Part shown: in pieces, positions 54,376 to 64,000 of the stretch
How the letters are laid out: each line of letters opens with the position of its first letter
How positions within the stretch are numbered: position 1 is the first letter of the stretch
NCBI RefSeq assembly: GCF_019320115.1
Contig: NC_089598.1
Coordinates: forward strand, 80,496,059-80,560,058
DNA: 64,000 nt
Reading direction: 5' to 3'
Source of the DNA: Miscanthus floridulus
Taxonomy: Eukaryota > Streptophyta > Magnoliopsida > Poales > Poaceae
Translations under genes and position numbers: made by a program
The notes under the pieces: model-generated
The model's input: only the letters and a program-made list of their open reading frames with translations
Told to the model about the DNA's origin: nothing
Database searches by the model: none

Positions 54376-55489
54376 CGCCGAAGGAAGGCCGCAACGAACA
54401 ACGACAAGGTTGATAATGCTCGGCGCCCTCCAGTGCCCCTCCTCCATCGGTGGCGATGGTGCCCCCACAGCAAGGGCGGCTCGCACCATCTCATCTACGT
54501 GGGACGACCTCTAGCTCGACATCGTGCTCCGAATTCACAAGCAGACCTGTGAGTTGTTCTCTCCCTCGCATCACCCTCTCTTACTCAGGAACCGCCGCAT
54601 TCGATGGAAAGGAAGGAGAAGTGGTGGCGGCTCAGAGGCTGGCTAGGAATGGGGCGAGAACTCCACTCCCCCTCCCTATTTAAAGAAGGGGCACAGTAGC
54701 GGAGGAAAGGCGAAAGGCCCATGGAACAACCCAACGATGGAACCTCCCTCCAGGGGGAGTCCAACGGGCCTCCTGGGTCGATCGGGTGGCCTAGGCAAAA
54801 CAACGAACGAACGATCAATTGAAAGATAAGTACCCCCGTTTACTTACTTTGAGTATTAAATTCTTTACTGGGCCTCCGACCCCAGCAACGGCAGGGGCAC
54901 GAACATCGCTCGGGGGCTGCCGAGGGCGCATGTTTGTTTAAACACCCTCTTAGCCCAACCCCTCCTTACATTTGGGAAACCAAAAGCACGACATGTGGGA
55001 ATACAACGATGAGTACAACTGGACGAACCACCAGACCCTATGCCCCGACGGCTACGGTGTTTTTTTGGTTCACCAGCATAATCGCGTTCACAATTCCTCA
55101 CACTACTAACCTTAGCTCTCGCCTTCCCAAAAGGAGTTTGGAGGGGTCCGCCTGTAGAACCCCCTTCAGGGGGAAGCTGACAGATCGCTTAAAAGCCAAT
55201 CGTATGGCTCGGATTGCCACCGAGAGACGGAAACAAAAAACCACGATACTTATGCAGGTTACGCTGGCCTCATCGCAAATGTCGGACCCGAACCTAGCAT
55301 GGACATGTCTGGTAGGAGCTTCCCATGGCTCATACCACCAAGGTAATGTTATTGACCCCCGCTTTCGTCTCGATTAAACTATATGTTAAATTCATGCATT
55401 CAAACATTGCATATGCAAACCCTTGCATCTCAATGCTTCGTGTCGCGTCATGAAGCGGTAGCCGCCTCATTCAATATGAACGACACCTG
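54376..55489. other. Non-coding spacer of TAT copy 2
   Basis: No supported gene. It includes a TATA-like CTATTTAAAG at about 54697 and a GACCCCAGCAACGGCAGGGG phrase near 54880 that recurs as AACCCCAGCAACCGCAAGGG near 56381. Open frames are short. Confidence 0.4.
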
Positions 55490-56290
55490 ACCGGGGTTCG
55501 AAGGCTGGCCCGCGAAGGGCTCGAGGCCGCCTCGTGTCAAAAAAGCCAGGGGAGAAAAATCAAAATGAGCCCCAGCGGCCTTGCCCGACCCCATTTAGAA
55601 GCAGACAGGGACATCTCGACCTTTCTCGTTCAATTCTAACCTTGAGCCAGACCCACAGAATCTTCGTCGAGGAGAGGCCAATGGGCCGCCTGAGCCCAAC
55701 AAACGGCTCAGGCATCTACCGAGAGGCGGGTTTAGAAGTAGTGGAATGCCACATGAGGGCTCTGCCGACCCCGTCAGCGAATGATGGATCCGGATTCCAC
55801 ACGAACATACCCGTTAGCGAGCTCATTAAGTGAGACACTCAAGCCATCGAGGCAAGTGTCGTCAACTCAGCCCCTCCGGCCGTGAAAACCGAGGACGGGG
55901 TAGCGTGCGAAAACATGGCCGACCCCTAGCAGACCCTCAAGGGCTTAGGGGCTCGAGCCACTCGATCCAAGATCGAGAGACCGAGGTTCGATGGCTGACC
56001 AGCGAAGGGTCTGGGGCCACCTCGTGTCGAACAAGAGCTAGGGGAGAAAACACAGATGAGCCTCAACGGCCTTTGCCCGACCCGCATTAAAGTGAATAGG
56101 GTCATCTCAACCTTCTTGTTCAAATCCAGCCTCTAACTGAGCCCATAAAAACCCCATTGAGGGGGAATCTATTGGAAGGCGGGCCAAGGAGTAGCGGAAC
56201 GCCACCCGAGGGCTTCGCCGACCCTATCGCGAAGCAAACGGGATCAGATTCCGTCTGAACATCCCCGTTAGCAAGCTCATAACGCATGGT
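55490..56290. repeat. Two-copy tandem duplication of about 490 bp
   Basis: CTCGTGTC at 55531 recurs at 56021, an offset of 490, and CCGTTAGC at 55811 recurs at 56265, an offset of 454 owing to indels. Shared blocks include GCCAGGGGAGAAAA/GCTAGGGGAGAAAA and CGCGAAGGGCTCGAGGCC/AGCGAAGGGTCTGGGGCC. It belongs to the spacer between pol and the antisense ORF. Confidence 0.7.
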
Positions 56291-56781
56291 CACACAGCAA
56301 TCATCAAAGTCCTAAGGTAAGGGGTATGAGTAAATACAAACGTAAGTTCGCCTCCCTCGCTCCGGTCTCCAGTAACATCCAACCCCAGCAACCGCAAGGG
56401 GTCGGATCTCACTCGGGGGATGATAAAGGTATGGGAACCTCCTTTCTTTTCTTTTTGAGAAAATATTACATTTGACCTCATCTTTGCATCAAGACCAGGG
56501 GCAAGGTTTGGCAGAACAGACTGGTAAGACCACAAAAGGCCCACACCCAGACAGCTATGGTAATTTTGCTCACCAGCACAATCAAGTTTCCCCTAAAAAA
56601 AACTCGGGCCCTATGGTCTTAACAAACGGAAGGGTCGATTGTCTAAATCTTTTTCATCGCAAAAAGAGAAGGTAAGATCAAAACAAACGAAACGAGACTT
56701 ACGCAACCATTTTCAGGACACAAAAGCACTGACACTTGTTCACATGTTACAAATAAGTGTTTATCAAACCAATTCCACTAA

Positions 56782-57400
56782 CTACTTCCGCGAAGGGAGA
56801 ACCTCTTCTTTTAGCTTGTCCGCTAGGTTCCGCACAAGGGGAGCCACTGCCTTCTCTATCTCATCTAGCTCAGCGTCTTCATAGACAGGCGTGAAGCCTT
56901 GCTCATCACCCCCAGGTTTATATCCTGAGCATAATGGGAATGGGTGACAGTGAAGGCCTAGGTGATCCCGAGGCAAAAGGCACTCTCCTCAAGCTGGCCC
57001 ACGCGCGCCGTGATACTAGCGGCACGGACCACGAGGGAACCAGCCCCCTCCTCTTGCATCACCCGCAGGTCGTCATAGACCGCCAAGATAGTGGAAGACA
57101 GGCGATCATACTCATCACCTTCGACTTGAAGAAGCCCTCGTGCCTCGGCGAGAGCGGCACACAGACCAGCAGAAACTTCCTCGGCATCTAGCCGTCGGGC
57201 CACCTCGACCCCAAGATCCGCTCGGCGTGCCTCGGCCTCTCGACATGCTTGGTCGCGCTCTCGGATGGCTCGATCGACCACCACAACATCCTGGTTCACC
57301 TTCTCCTACAACATCGCGGACCTCTTCTCAGCCTTCAGCTTGAGGTCCCGCTCCGTCTGCAGCTCCGCCAGGAGCTCGCCGGCCCTAAATAAAATTCCCG
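56782..57400 (-). pseudogene. Antisense coiled-coil ORF remnant of TAT copy 2
   Basis: The minus-strand frame (57299-56958) encodes VVVVDRAIRERDQACREAEA, RRADLGVEVARRLDAEEVSA and a VVRAASITARVGQLEES segment, an Ala/Arg/Glu-rich coiled coil. A second open stretch (56976-56782) ends PVYEDAELDEIEKAVAPLVR, then NLADKLKEEVLPSRK and a stop. Position, orientation and composition match the C-terminal half of the antisense gene in copy 1 (18453-19631). The N-terminal exons are missing here. Confidence 0.6.
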
Positions 57401-57621
57401 CGAACAGAATATTCCACATTTCCCTTAAAAATATCCCGTCGACAAAAAACCAAGTTCTTCAGCCTTACCCGCGAAGGATCCGATACTACCCCCCGGGCGA
57501 CTCTACTCGAGTCACCCGGGGGCTCGGGGGCTACACCCATCGGGTGCGCTCGCGCTCACCCTCTGGCAAATTAACTCCGACGAAATTGAAAACACCCGCC
57601 GGACGATTCTGTCTGAATCGC

Positions 57622-57640
57622 CCGGGGGCTCGGGGGCTAC
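57622..57640 (+). promoter_or_regulatory. Polypurine-tract region of TAT copy 2
   Basis: CCGGGGGCTCGGGGGCTAC precedes the 3' LTR directly. Its position, the G-rich composition and similarity to the equivalent tract of copy 1 (minus CTAAGGCTCGAGGGCTAC) identify it as the plus-strand priming region. Confidence 0.6.
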
Positions 57641-59208
57641 TGTCGGGGACCTAACACCGGGGTACCTCAGGAGGTGGAACCAATAACCATCAAACGTTAA
57701 AAACTTCTGGAGGGACAAGGGCGACGCTACGTTTCTTGCCCGAATGATGGGAGTTTGGTTCCGCCTCGCCTGACGCCTTTGGGCCAGCTCCGCCTCGCCT
57801 GAGGGCTTAGGGATAGACTCCGCCACGCCCGACCCCCGAGGGCCAGGCTCGGTCTCACCCAAGGGATAAGGGCCAGCTCCGCCTCGCCCGAGAGCTTAGG
57901 GATTGACTCCGCCTCGCCCGACCCCCGAGGGACGGGCTCGGTCTCGCCCGAGGGACGCCCACAGCACTACTTCCTGCTCTGACCCCACGACTCTGACCCC
58001 ATGATGGGGCTCGCGGGAAGCCTGCTCACCGCTCTTCTCCGACCGGCACACTAAGGGCCGACTAGAGCCATCCGACCGGGGGCTCCCCGTTCGGAGGGAA
58101 CCAGAAGACGTGCGGAGAAAGGCAATGCATGGCTCATAAGTCAAAACCACTATACTAGAGTCCATACCCTGTGCCCCGATAGGAAAAGTACTGCCAGAGA
58201 ATGACGGGATGGATGCTTTAGACCCTTCTAGGCGTAGCAGAGCCTGAATAATGTTGTGGGCGCGTGCTCTTCGCCCTACAGAGTTGTGGGCGCTGCCTTC
58301 AGCCCTCGGGCACGAAACCCGACGTAGACATACGACAACCACTATGGTCCAGAAAAAGACTCGCGTCCTCCACAAATGATGGATATGCTATCACCACGAT
58401 ATGATCCCAAGGGAGTGGCACCCGCTTCATGGCCCCTCGGGTCCACCAGATCGGAGTATTCGCTTCAACCTCCGGACGCCCCCTCCGATCAAAAGGCTTT
58501 GCCCACAGCACTGCTTCCTGCTCTGACCCCATGACTTCGACCCCATGACCAGGGCTCACGGGAAGCCTGCTCACCGCTCTTCTCCGACCGACGCACTGAG
58601 GGCCGACTGGAGCCATCCGACCGGGGCTCCCCTTTCGGAGGGAACCAAAAGACGTGCGGAGAAAGACAAGGCATGACACATAAGTCAAAACCAATATACC
58701 AGAGTCCATACCCTGCGCGGGGCAGTACTCTATAGCCATCCTAACATTCTACAGTGGCATCGACAGTATTGTAGGTGCTTATCATCCTTTCGCACCCGTC
58801 GGAATGGACAACAAGGCTTGGTAGACGTGAACAACAAGGCTAGGTAGCGTACGTATCCGAGCCCTCTCACTTGTAATGTCGTCCCCTTCATCTATAAAAG
58901 GGGATGTGCTTCCTTCAACGAAGGGACGGACTCTTGACGAACAACACACATCACACACAGTCAAGCTGCTATCAGGCTCTTGACATCCTTTCGACCCTTC
59001 CATCAGAGATCTGGGACCAGTCCCTCTCTCGGCCGTTTGTATCACCTACTACGAACCATTTTCGATGCTAATAACACGAGCAGCAACAGACTGGACGTAG
59101 GGACATTCAGCCTGAACCAGTATAAATCTTATGCCTATTAGCGCACCATCCGGGCCTAACGCGCATAACTATAAATTTACTCGCCGGTGCTTATTCGAAA
59201 CACCGACA
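57641..59208 (+). repeat. 3' LTR of TAT copy 2
   Basis: The 1,568-bp sequence pairs with 45114-46684 throughout, including the TATA box CTATAAAAGG at about 58891-58900. By eye divergence is a few percent, similar to copy 1. Target duplication agact follows at 59209-59213. Confidence 0.92.
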
Positions 59209-59274
59209 AGACTCGAATTTTAATGAATTTGATCGTTTGTTTATTTTTTATAAATTTTATCTTGTTTTATTTTT

Positions 59275-59413
59275 ATGAACTTTGCCTTTTGGATTAAATG
59301 TCACTTTAACATCGTATTTAATTTCACAGTATTGTTATTTTATTGTGTGATCCGTGTATTTTTAGTATAAAAGTTTAGCTGTCCCATAGCAACACACGGA
59401 CACGCTACCTAGT
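59275..59413 (+). mobile_element. Helitron-like 3' terminus (second)
   Basis: It repeats 44471-44612 with roughly 85 percent identity by eye and also ends in a hairpin (ATAGC...GCTAC) followed by CTAGT at 59409-59413. The TAT copy 2 insertion lies a short way upstream, so this Helitron-like unit was probably its target. The 5' end is not located. Confidence 0.55.
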
Positions 59414-59693
59414 TGTACAAAAAAACATAGAACACTGTCTTCTAATGCGCATACTAATCACGGGTGCATACAAATAATAACTATCAAACTAAAATTTAGG
59501 AAATATCTTTCGAGAAAGAAAAGGAGATCGATGGTACATGTTTAAAAACTTATAAAAAATTATTTATTTTGGGACAAAGGGAGTACTCTATATGTTATTT
59601 TTTATCAATATCCATAGTTTTTGTTCCTCTACATTGCACCTTTGTTTGCCCTCAATATTCATAGTTTTTCATCAAAACCCATAGTTTCATTAT
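59414..59693. other. AT-rich flank with a Stowaway-like end
   Basis: The phrase TTTTGGGACAAAGGGAGTA at about 59568-59586 resembles the right end of a Stowaway MITE, but its left end is not recognised. The rest is AT-rich DNA without genes. The last nine bases are the target copy of the Mutator-like element that follows. Confidence 0.45.
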
Positions 59694-61551
59694 GGAAAAT
59701 TGGCTAGCGGACCCTAAAATTGGAGGTCGTTTGCTGACAGTCACCCAAAATAGAGCCACTGAAAGACACTCTCGTTACTTATAATTATGTTGATGGACAC
59801 CGCTCCTCTTATTTTATTCATTTTCATTAGTTGACGAGAGAGAAAACGGTAAAATGTCCTTTTTGCCCCGTTCTTCTTCCCCCTTCCTCTCACACTCTGC
59901 TCTCTAGCAGCAGCGATGCAGGCCCTCACAGCGAGCTCCCTGCTTCTTCGTCCTTCCCTTCCTCCTCCACCGCACACTGGCACAGCCGTGGCATGCGCAG
60001 CTCCATTCGCTTCGTGCCGCCCCGCGGTGCGGCGGCCGTGGCCAACTCAGTCCGGCTCGCATTGCGCCCGTCGCGCTTGCTTTGCCCCAAAGCCGGCGGT
60101 GCCCGCGCCTACTCCGGCTCCCACTGCCGCATCGGTGGACGGCTAGGACGAGAAAGGCCTGAGCTTCCTGCAGCGCGCGGGGCGGCGCTGGCCGCGTTCG
60201 AGTCCATCGTGATCGCAAACATCCTGGAGCGGCGGAGCACGAGGGAGCACCGCCGCCTGCGCTCGGCGCGGTGAAGCTAGAAAAGGGTGGTGGCGCACGG
60301 GCCCCGCCTTGGGCCATGCGGAGCGGAGGCGCGAGCCCCAGGGTGGGTCGGTGGGATCAACTACGAGAGAGCCCCGGCACGGGTCTGTGCGAACGGCGGC
60401 GTGGCGTGGGTCGGCGTGCGCGCGTGGGCCCAGAGGACAACGGGCCGAGCAGTGGCGCAGAGCGCGCGTCCAGCCGCGAGGAGCAGCACGCGGTGAGCAG
60501 CCGCCCGTGCGGTCGCTCCCTGTCTCTCCATGCGGCGAGACCCCAGCACGAGCGCGCCCTGGGAAGGACCATGTTCCCCAAGGCCATCGGCGAGCTACAC
60601 AGGCACTCAGGCATCGCGCGCCTCGCGCTCTTCTACACGCGCGGCGGCGGCGGCACGCACCCAAACAGGGCCGTCCCGAGGAGATACGAGGCCTTGTACA
60701 AAACTAAAAAAATGAGGCCTGCTAGTCTAGAAAAAATCTCTATTCTTTGTTTTTTCTTACGCTTTTGCCAACTCGATTCAAAAATTTTAGATCGATTTGC
60801 AGAAGATATGGCTTCAATCTTCAAACACTAGTCCACTAGGCGAGTCTTGATGAAAAGAACAAAATTTAGAGATTGATCCGCTACTCGCTATAGTTCAATG
60901 TGAATGAATTGGGGAAAAAAGAAATATGAATGATTAGTATTACCTTCAGCCTTCAGGGCCTTGCCTCGGTGCCTCACCGTTGCTGTCACTCGCGATACAT
61001 GGCCGATAGGAGACGGAGGAGTCGGGAGTCGGGACACGTTTGGGATCGCAGGAGTCGGGAGACAAAACAACGCCGTGTGGGCTCCGGAAAACCATTTTTT
61101 ATTAAGCTTGCCAGTGGGTGATCCTGTTTTGGGCCAACGAAACAAAATCTGCTTAGCTATATGGGTTATGGTACTAGAAAATTGGAGGCCTATCAGAACT
61201 GGAGGCCCTGCGTCGTCGCCCTGGCTGCACGCCCGCAGGGACGGCCCTGACCCAAAGCTGGACCTAGACTCCGGCGAGCTCTTCGCACTTAGCTGGTATT
61301 CGAGGTGGTGCCCGACCACCAGGTGCTGCTCCTGCTAGAGAGCAGAGTGTGAAAGGGAGAGGTGAAGAAGAAAGGGACAAAAATAACATTTCACCGCTGT
61401 TCCTCAACCAATGGAAATGAATAAAATAAGGGACGCGGTGTCCAGTAGCATAACTATCAGTAACGAGAGTGCCTTCCAGCAAATGGCTTAATTTTGGGTG
61501 TCCGCCAACCAACGACCTCCACTTCCGGTGTCCGCTAGCCAATTTTTTTCT
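59694..61551. mobile_element. Non-autonomous Mutator-like element with gene-like interior, probable Pack-MULE
   Basis: The ends form long inverted repeats of about 140 bp: ATTGGCTAGCGGAC, GGAGGTCGTT, CACTCTCGTTACT.ATA and CTTATTTTATTCATTT on the left, with their complements on the right (61412-61551). Flanks tttcattat (59685-59693) and tttcattaa (61552-61560) are a 9-bp target duplication with one change. The interior 59910-60670 is GC-rich. A plus frame at 59916-60146 begins MQALTASSLLLRPSLPPPPH and looks like a Ser/Pro/Arg-rich plastid transit peptide. Later frames ([20 protein letters not shown] at 60571) may be another captured piece. Source genes are unidentified. Confidence 0.78.
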
Positions 61552-61560
61552 TTTCATTAA

Positions 61561-62400
61561 TATCCTTAATATGTGTTTTTATTCCCTAACAGCACTACAA
61601 TATTTTTAGTTAATATGTAGTCTATAACTCTATATTTATATAAAAAGATATGATAAAATATTCTTATCATATATATTTATTGATGTATTTTAGACAATAA
61701 AATTATACAAAACACAATTAGAATAAAATATTTTGATTCGTCTAAATTTGTTTGCCTAACATATTGGAACACATTTAATAAAATTTTAGATTTTACTAAG
61801 TGTGTATTTATGTTTCGTTATATTTTATACTTTACTAACTTGTACTTAACTAGTCATAACAACTCGGTGGTCATTAATACTTTGTTGTCATCACTCACTC
61901 AGCATTAGGAATGGGCATCATCTGTTCATCACATACAGACTGGGTTTACCCGTGCCGACATCCAGGTTTCTTTTACTCGGCGAATTCCCCGCCACAACGC
62001 CAAATAAAGCCATGCCCTGTTTTGGCGTGAGAACACTTCATCTTGACTCTTTATAGCAGGGTTGCTAAGCAGGCTAGGCCCACTATGTCATCTTTAAACA
62101 GTGGTAGTAGTAGAGTAGTATCCGCGTTGGCTTGGGCCAACGCCCAAGGCCCGTCAGGCGAGGTGACATGAAAAGCCCAGTACCTCTCCCACCACTGGAC
62201 ATGTTTGTTTGTCTACACATGGGTTATGACTTTGCTGGGCTATTGGGCGATGGTCCAGCGCATGTGGGGGTGGCGGCCCGGAGTGTCTGAGATGTTGCCC
62301 CACAATACTTCTAAACAAACAAACAATAGTACAAAGATAGGCCAAATAGATACAAAGTCCACCAAACAAGAGAAGTTGCACCAATCTTATATGTCTAGAA
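61561..62400. other. AT-rich then mixed intergenic DNA
   Basis: From 61561 to about 61900 the DNA is very AT-rich and uninformative. From 61900 the composition is mixed and may already belong to the LTR that ends near 64000, but I cannot place that LTR's first base. Confidence 0.35.
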
Positions 62401-64000
62401 ATGCCCCGGCTCTAGTCATCATGTCAGATATATGGGTCAGGGGTACCTGCACCACCCGTATATAAGACCACCACCAGGCTATCGGCCCAGCAGCCGCTAA
62501 GAAGGAGACCCGTAAAGGCTGACGCGATCAACCAACGTGGAGATAAAGTCAAACCAAGACAGACATATCTGCACGATAGCTAGGATCTATCTATTGCGTA
62601 TATCGTGTAACAAACTAGAAATTCAATCTGTTAGCCCGATCGTCCTCTCTGTAACCCTACCCCTCTACCTATATAAGAGAAAATTTCCTATTTGACACCA
62701 GAAATAATGATGCTTTTCTATTTGACACCGAAATTAAAATTCTTTCCTATATGTCCTCCACTTAAGTTTTTCTTTTCTATTTGACATTTCCGTCAGTTCT
62801 GTTAGCAACTAACGTTAGTTGTCCAAGTGAGGCAATGGGAAAAGACCGTTATGCCCTTTGAGGGAAGCAAATGAACTCGGTAGTCTCTGGGAGTCGTGGC
62901 TGTTCGTCCTCAGGGCTGGCCGTCGCGGACACACGGGCAGGCGCCGCGGCCTCGAGGCCGGCCATCGCGGACATGGGGGCGGCCAGCGCGACCAAGGCGT
63001 GCGTGAGCAGGGCCGGCGCGCCGAGGACACAGCACCAACTCACAGCAGGCCGCCGCGCCTGCTAGCTCCGGCGAGGTCGCACCCATCCCGTCGCCGCGCC
63101 TGCGAGCTCTGGCCCCGGCCGCGCCGCCGTGGGAGAGGCCGCCATGGCCACGTGCCTGCGAACCCTGAACGCCGGCCGCAAGCTGTGCTCTGTTTTGTCC
63201 TAGTGTTTCTTTGCTTGATGTCATCATGACGTCATACGCGTTATATGGCTGTTTTCCTTTAGAAAAATAATCTCATAAATTCATTATATATTATGAATAC
63301 ACGTATACGTGTCTCACACCAGCAGCAAAACTGAGCCATCCATCTCGTGATCTACGTCTAAGATTAAACGGATTGATATTGAACTGATATAATTATAAGT
63401 AATTATATAAGATTATGTTCATTCCTTTATTTATTTTACAAAAGCAAAAAGAAAAAATATAGCAGTTCGAGATAAAAACATTCAAAAAGAAGATAACAAT
63501 GTCAACCATGGAATGTCATGACTAGTAAAAAAAACTCCAGGGGTAAAACGGACTTTTCTCCTAGGACTTAACACCGTTAGCGGTCCAAACTGACGGAAAT
63601 GTCAAATGGGAAAGAAAAACTCGAGTGAAGGACAGATAGGAAAGAATTTCAGTTTTGGTGTCAAATAAGAAAGCAACATTATTTCTGGTGTCAAATAGGA
63701 AATTTTCTCCCTATATAAAGGAGGGTAGGGACCTCGGGCTCGGGACCTATCTATTTTACACCATTCCAATCTGCTATGTAGCTAGGAGCAACAACCCCTA
63801 TAATTGAGCATACAAATACAACAACAGTCGCACCACTGGAGTAGGTTTTAACGCGCCAACGTGCCCCGAACCAGTATAAATCTCTGTGTCTCGTGTGATT
63901 CTGTCGAGTAGGTTTTAGCGCGCCACCGTACCCCGAACCAGTATAAATCTCTGTGTTTCGTGTGATTCTGTCTACACGATCACGTTACTAGATATTGTCA
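62400..64000 (+). mobile_element. LTR fragment of an unassigned retrotransposon, cut by the window end
   Basis: The stretch has features of a grass LTR: a TATA box CCTATATAA (62668-62676 and 63710-63718 after duplication), then GGAGGGTAGGGACCTCGGGC, and a following region ending in repeated GAACCAGTATAAATCTCTGTGT. A 67-bp unit is tandemly duplicated (starts at 63839 and 63906). The Mutator-like element at 62677-63709 interrupts it. The LTR's two ends are not both visible. Confidence 0.5.
62677..63709. mobile_element. Non-autonomous Mutator-like element inserted in an LTR TATA box
   Basis: The 1,033-bp element has an exact 9-bp target duplication, cctatataa (62668-62676 and 63710-63718). Its inverted repeats begin GAGAAAATTTCCTATTTGAC and extend over 120 bp, including CACCAGAAATAATG and GACATTTCCGTCAGTT. 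The interior 62860-63190 is GC-rich with overlapping open frames and may be captured gene DNA; 63230-63550 is AT-rich. No transposase is present. Confidence 0.9.

Larger units (their letters stand above)
45114..59208 (+). mobile_element. TAT-type Ty3/gypsy retrotransposon (copy 2), deleted and chimaeric
   Basis: The element is 14,095 bp, with LTRs of 1,571 and 1,568 bp and an exact target duplication, agact (45109-45113 and 59209-59213). Order on the plus strand is 5' LTR, primer-binding region, gag (46733-48720), a solo LTR insertion (48721-52967), second RNase H plus integrase zinc region (52973-53870), a stray LTR piece, an RPL8 gene fragment, a long spacer with duplications, an antisense coiled-coil ORF remnant, polypurine tract and 3' LTR. 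Protease, RT and the integrase core are missing. Without the nested solo LTR it would be about 9.8 kb. Confidence 0.92.

Noticed and set aside
1..64000. tRNA, rRNA or organelle-derived DNA
   Set aside because: I saw no tRNA-like conserved box pair, rRNA block or plastid/mitochondrial gene while reading either strand. A covariance-model scan was not possible here.

Overview
This window is repeat-rich nuclear DNA from a grass, most likely a panicoid such as sorghum, sugarcane or Miscanthus. The placement rests on the mix of Stowaway and Tourist-like MITEs, TAT/RIRE2-type gypsy elements with GC-rich antisense genes, CACTA elements with TTTGTAGGGGCGGCT subterminal repeats, and islands of very GC-rich first-exon-like DNA in AT-rich surroundings. 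The species is inferred. I see no rRNA, tRNA, CRISPR array or bacterial-type operon.

Layout. 1-12.3 kb: a gene-bearing interval. The best host gene candidate is a small three-exon minus-strand gene (CDS 6458 to 5611) for a 157-residue proline-rich protein with three predicted membrane spans, a spliced 5' leader and a TATA box at 7163-7168. A 3.0-kb internally deleted hAT element sits 65 bp past its stop codon. A second, degraded copy of its core promoter lies 3.15 kb upstream, beyond a Stowaway MITE that was itself split by a Mutator-like element. 12.27-25.99 kb: a complete TAT-type gypsy retrotransposon on the minus strand, with matched 1,315-bp LTRs and TSD ccaag. Its gag is cut short and pol is degenerate, and it carries a six-exon antisense gene broken only by six TAG codons. 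28.45-33.7 kb: a LINE fragment split by a non-autonomous CACTA that has captured an exon of a plant GT31 galactosyltransferase. 33.7 to about 42 kb: a related autonomous-type CACTA with a decayed transposase gene, interrupted by a 2.7-kb solo LTR.

42.3-45.1 kb: a retrotransposon fragment, then an F-box/DUF295 pseudogene next to a Helitron-like 3' end. 45.1-59.2 kb: a second TAT retrotransposon, on the plus strand, TSD agact. It lacks protease and RT, and contains a 4.2-kb solo LTR (TSD ggggg), a stray piece of its own LTR and a fragment of the ribosomal protein uL2/RPL8 gene. 59.4-64 kb: another Helitron-like end, two Mutator-like elements with long terminal inverted repeats, and part of an LTR whose TATA box is the target of the second Mutator-like element.

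The sequence works mainly as a nested archive of transposition. Insertion order can be read from target-site duplications, and at least three host genes appear to have been copied into mobile elements. Boundaries with exact target-site duplications are firm; family names and host-gene identities come from recognised motifs, without database searches.
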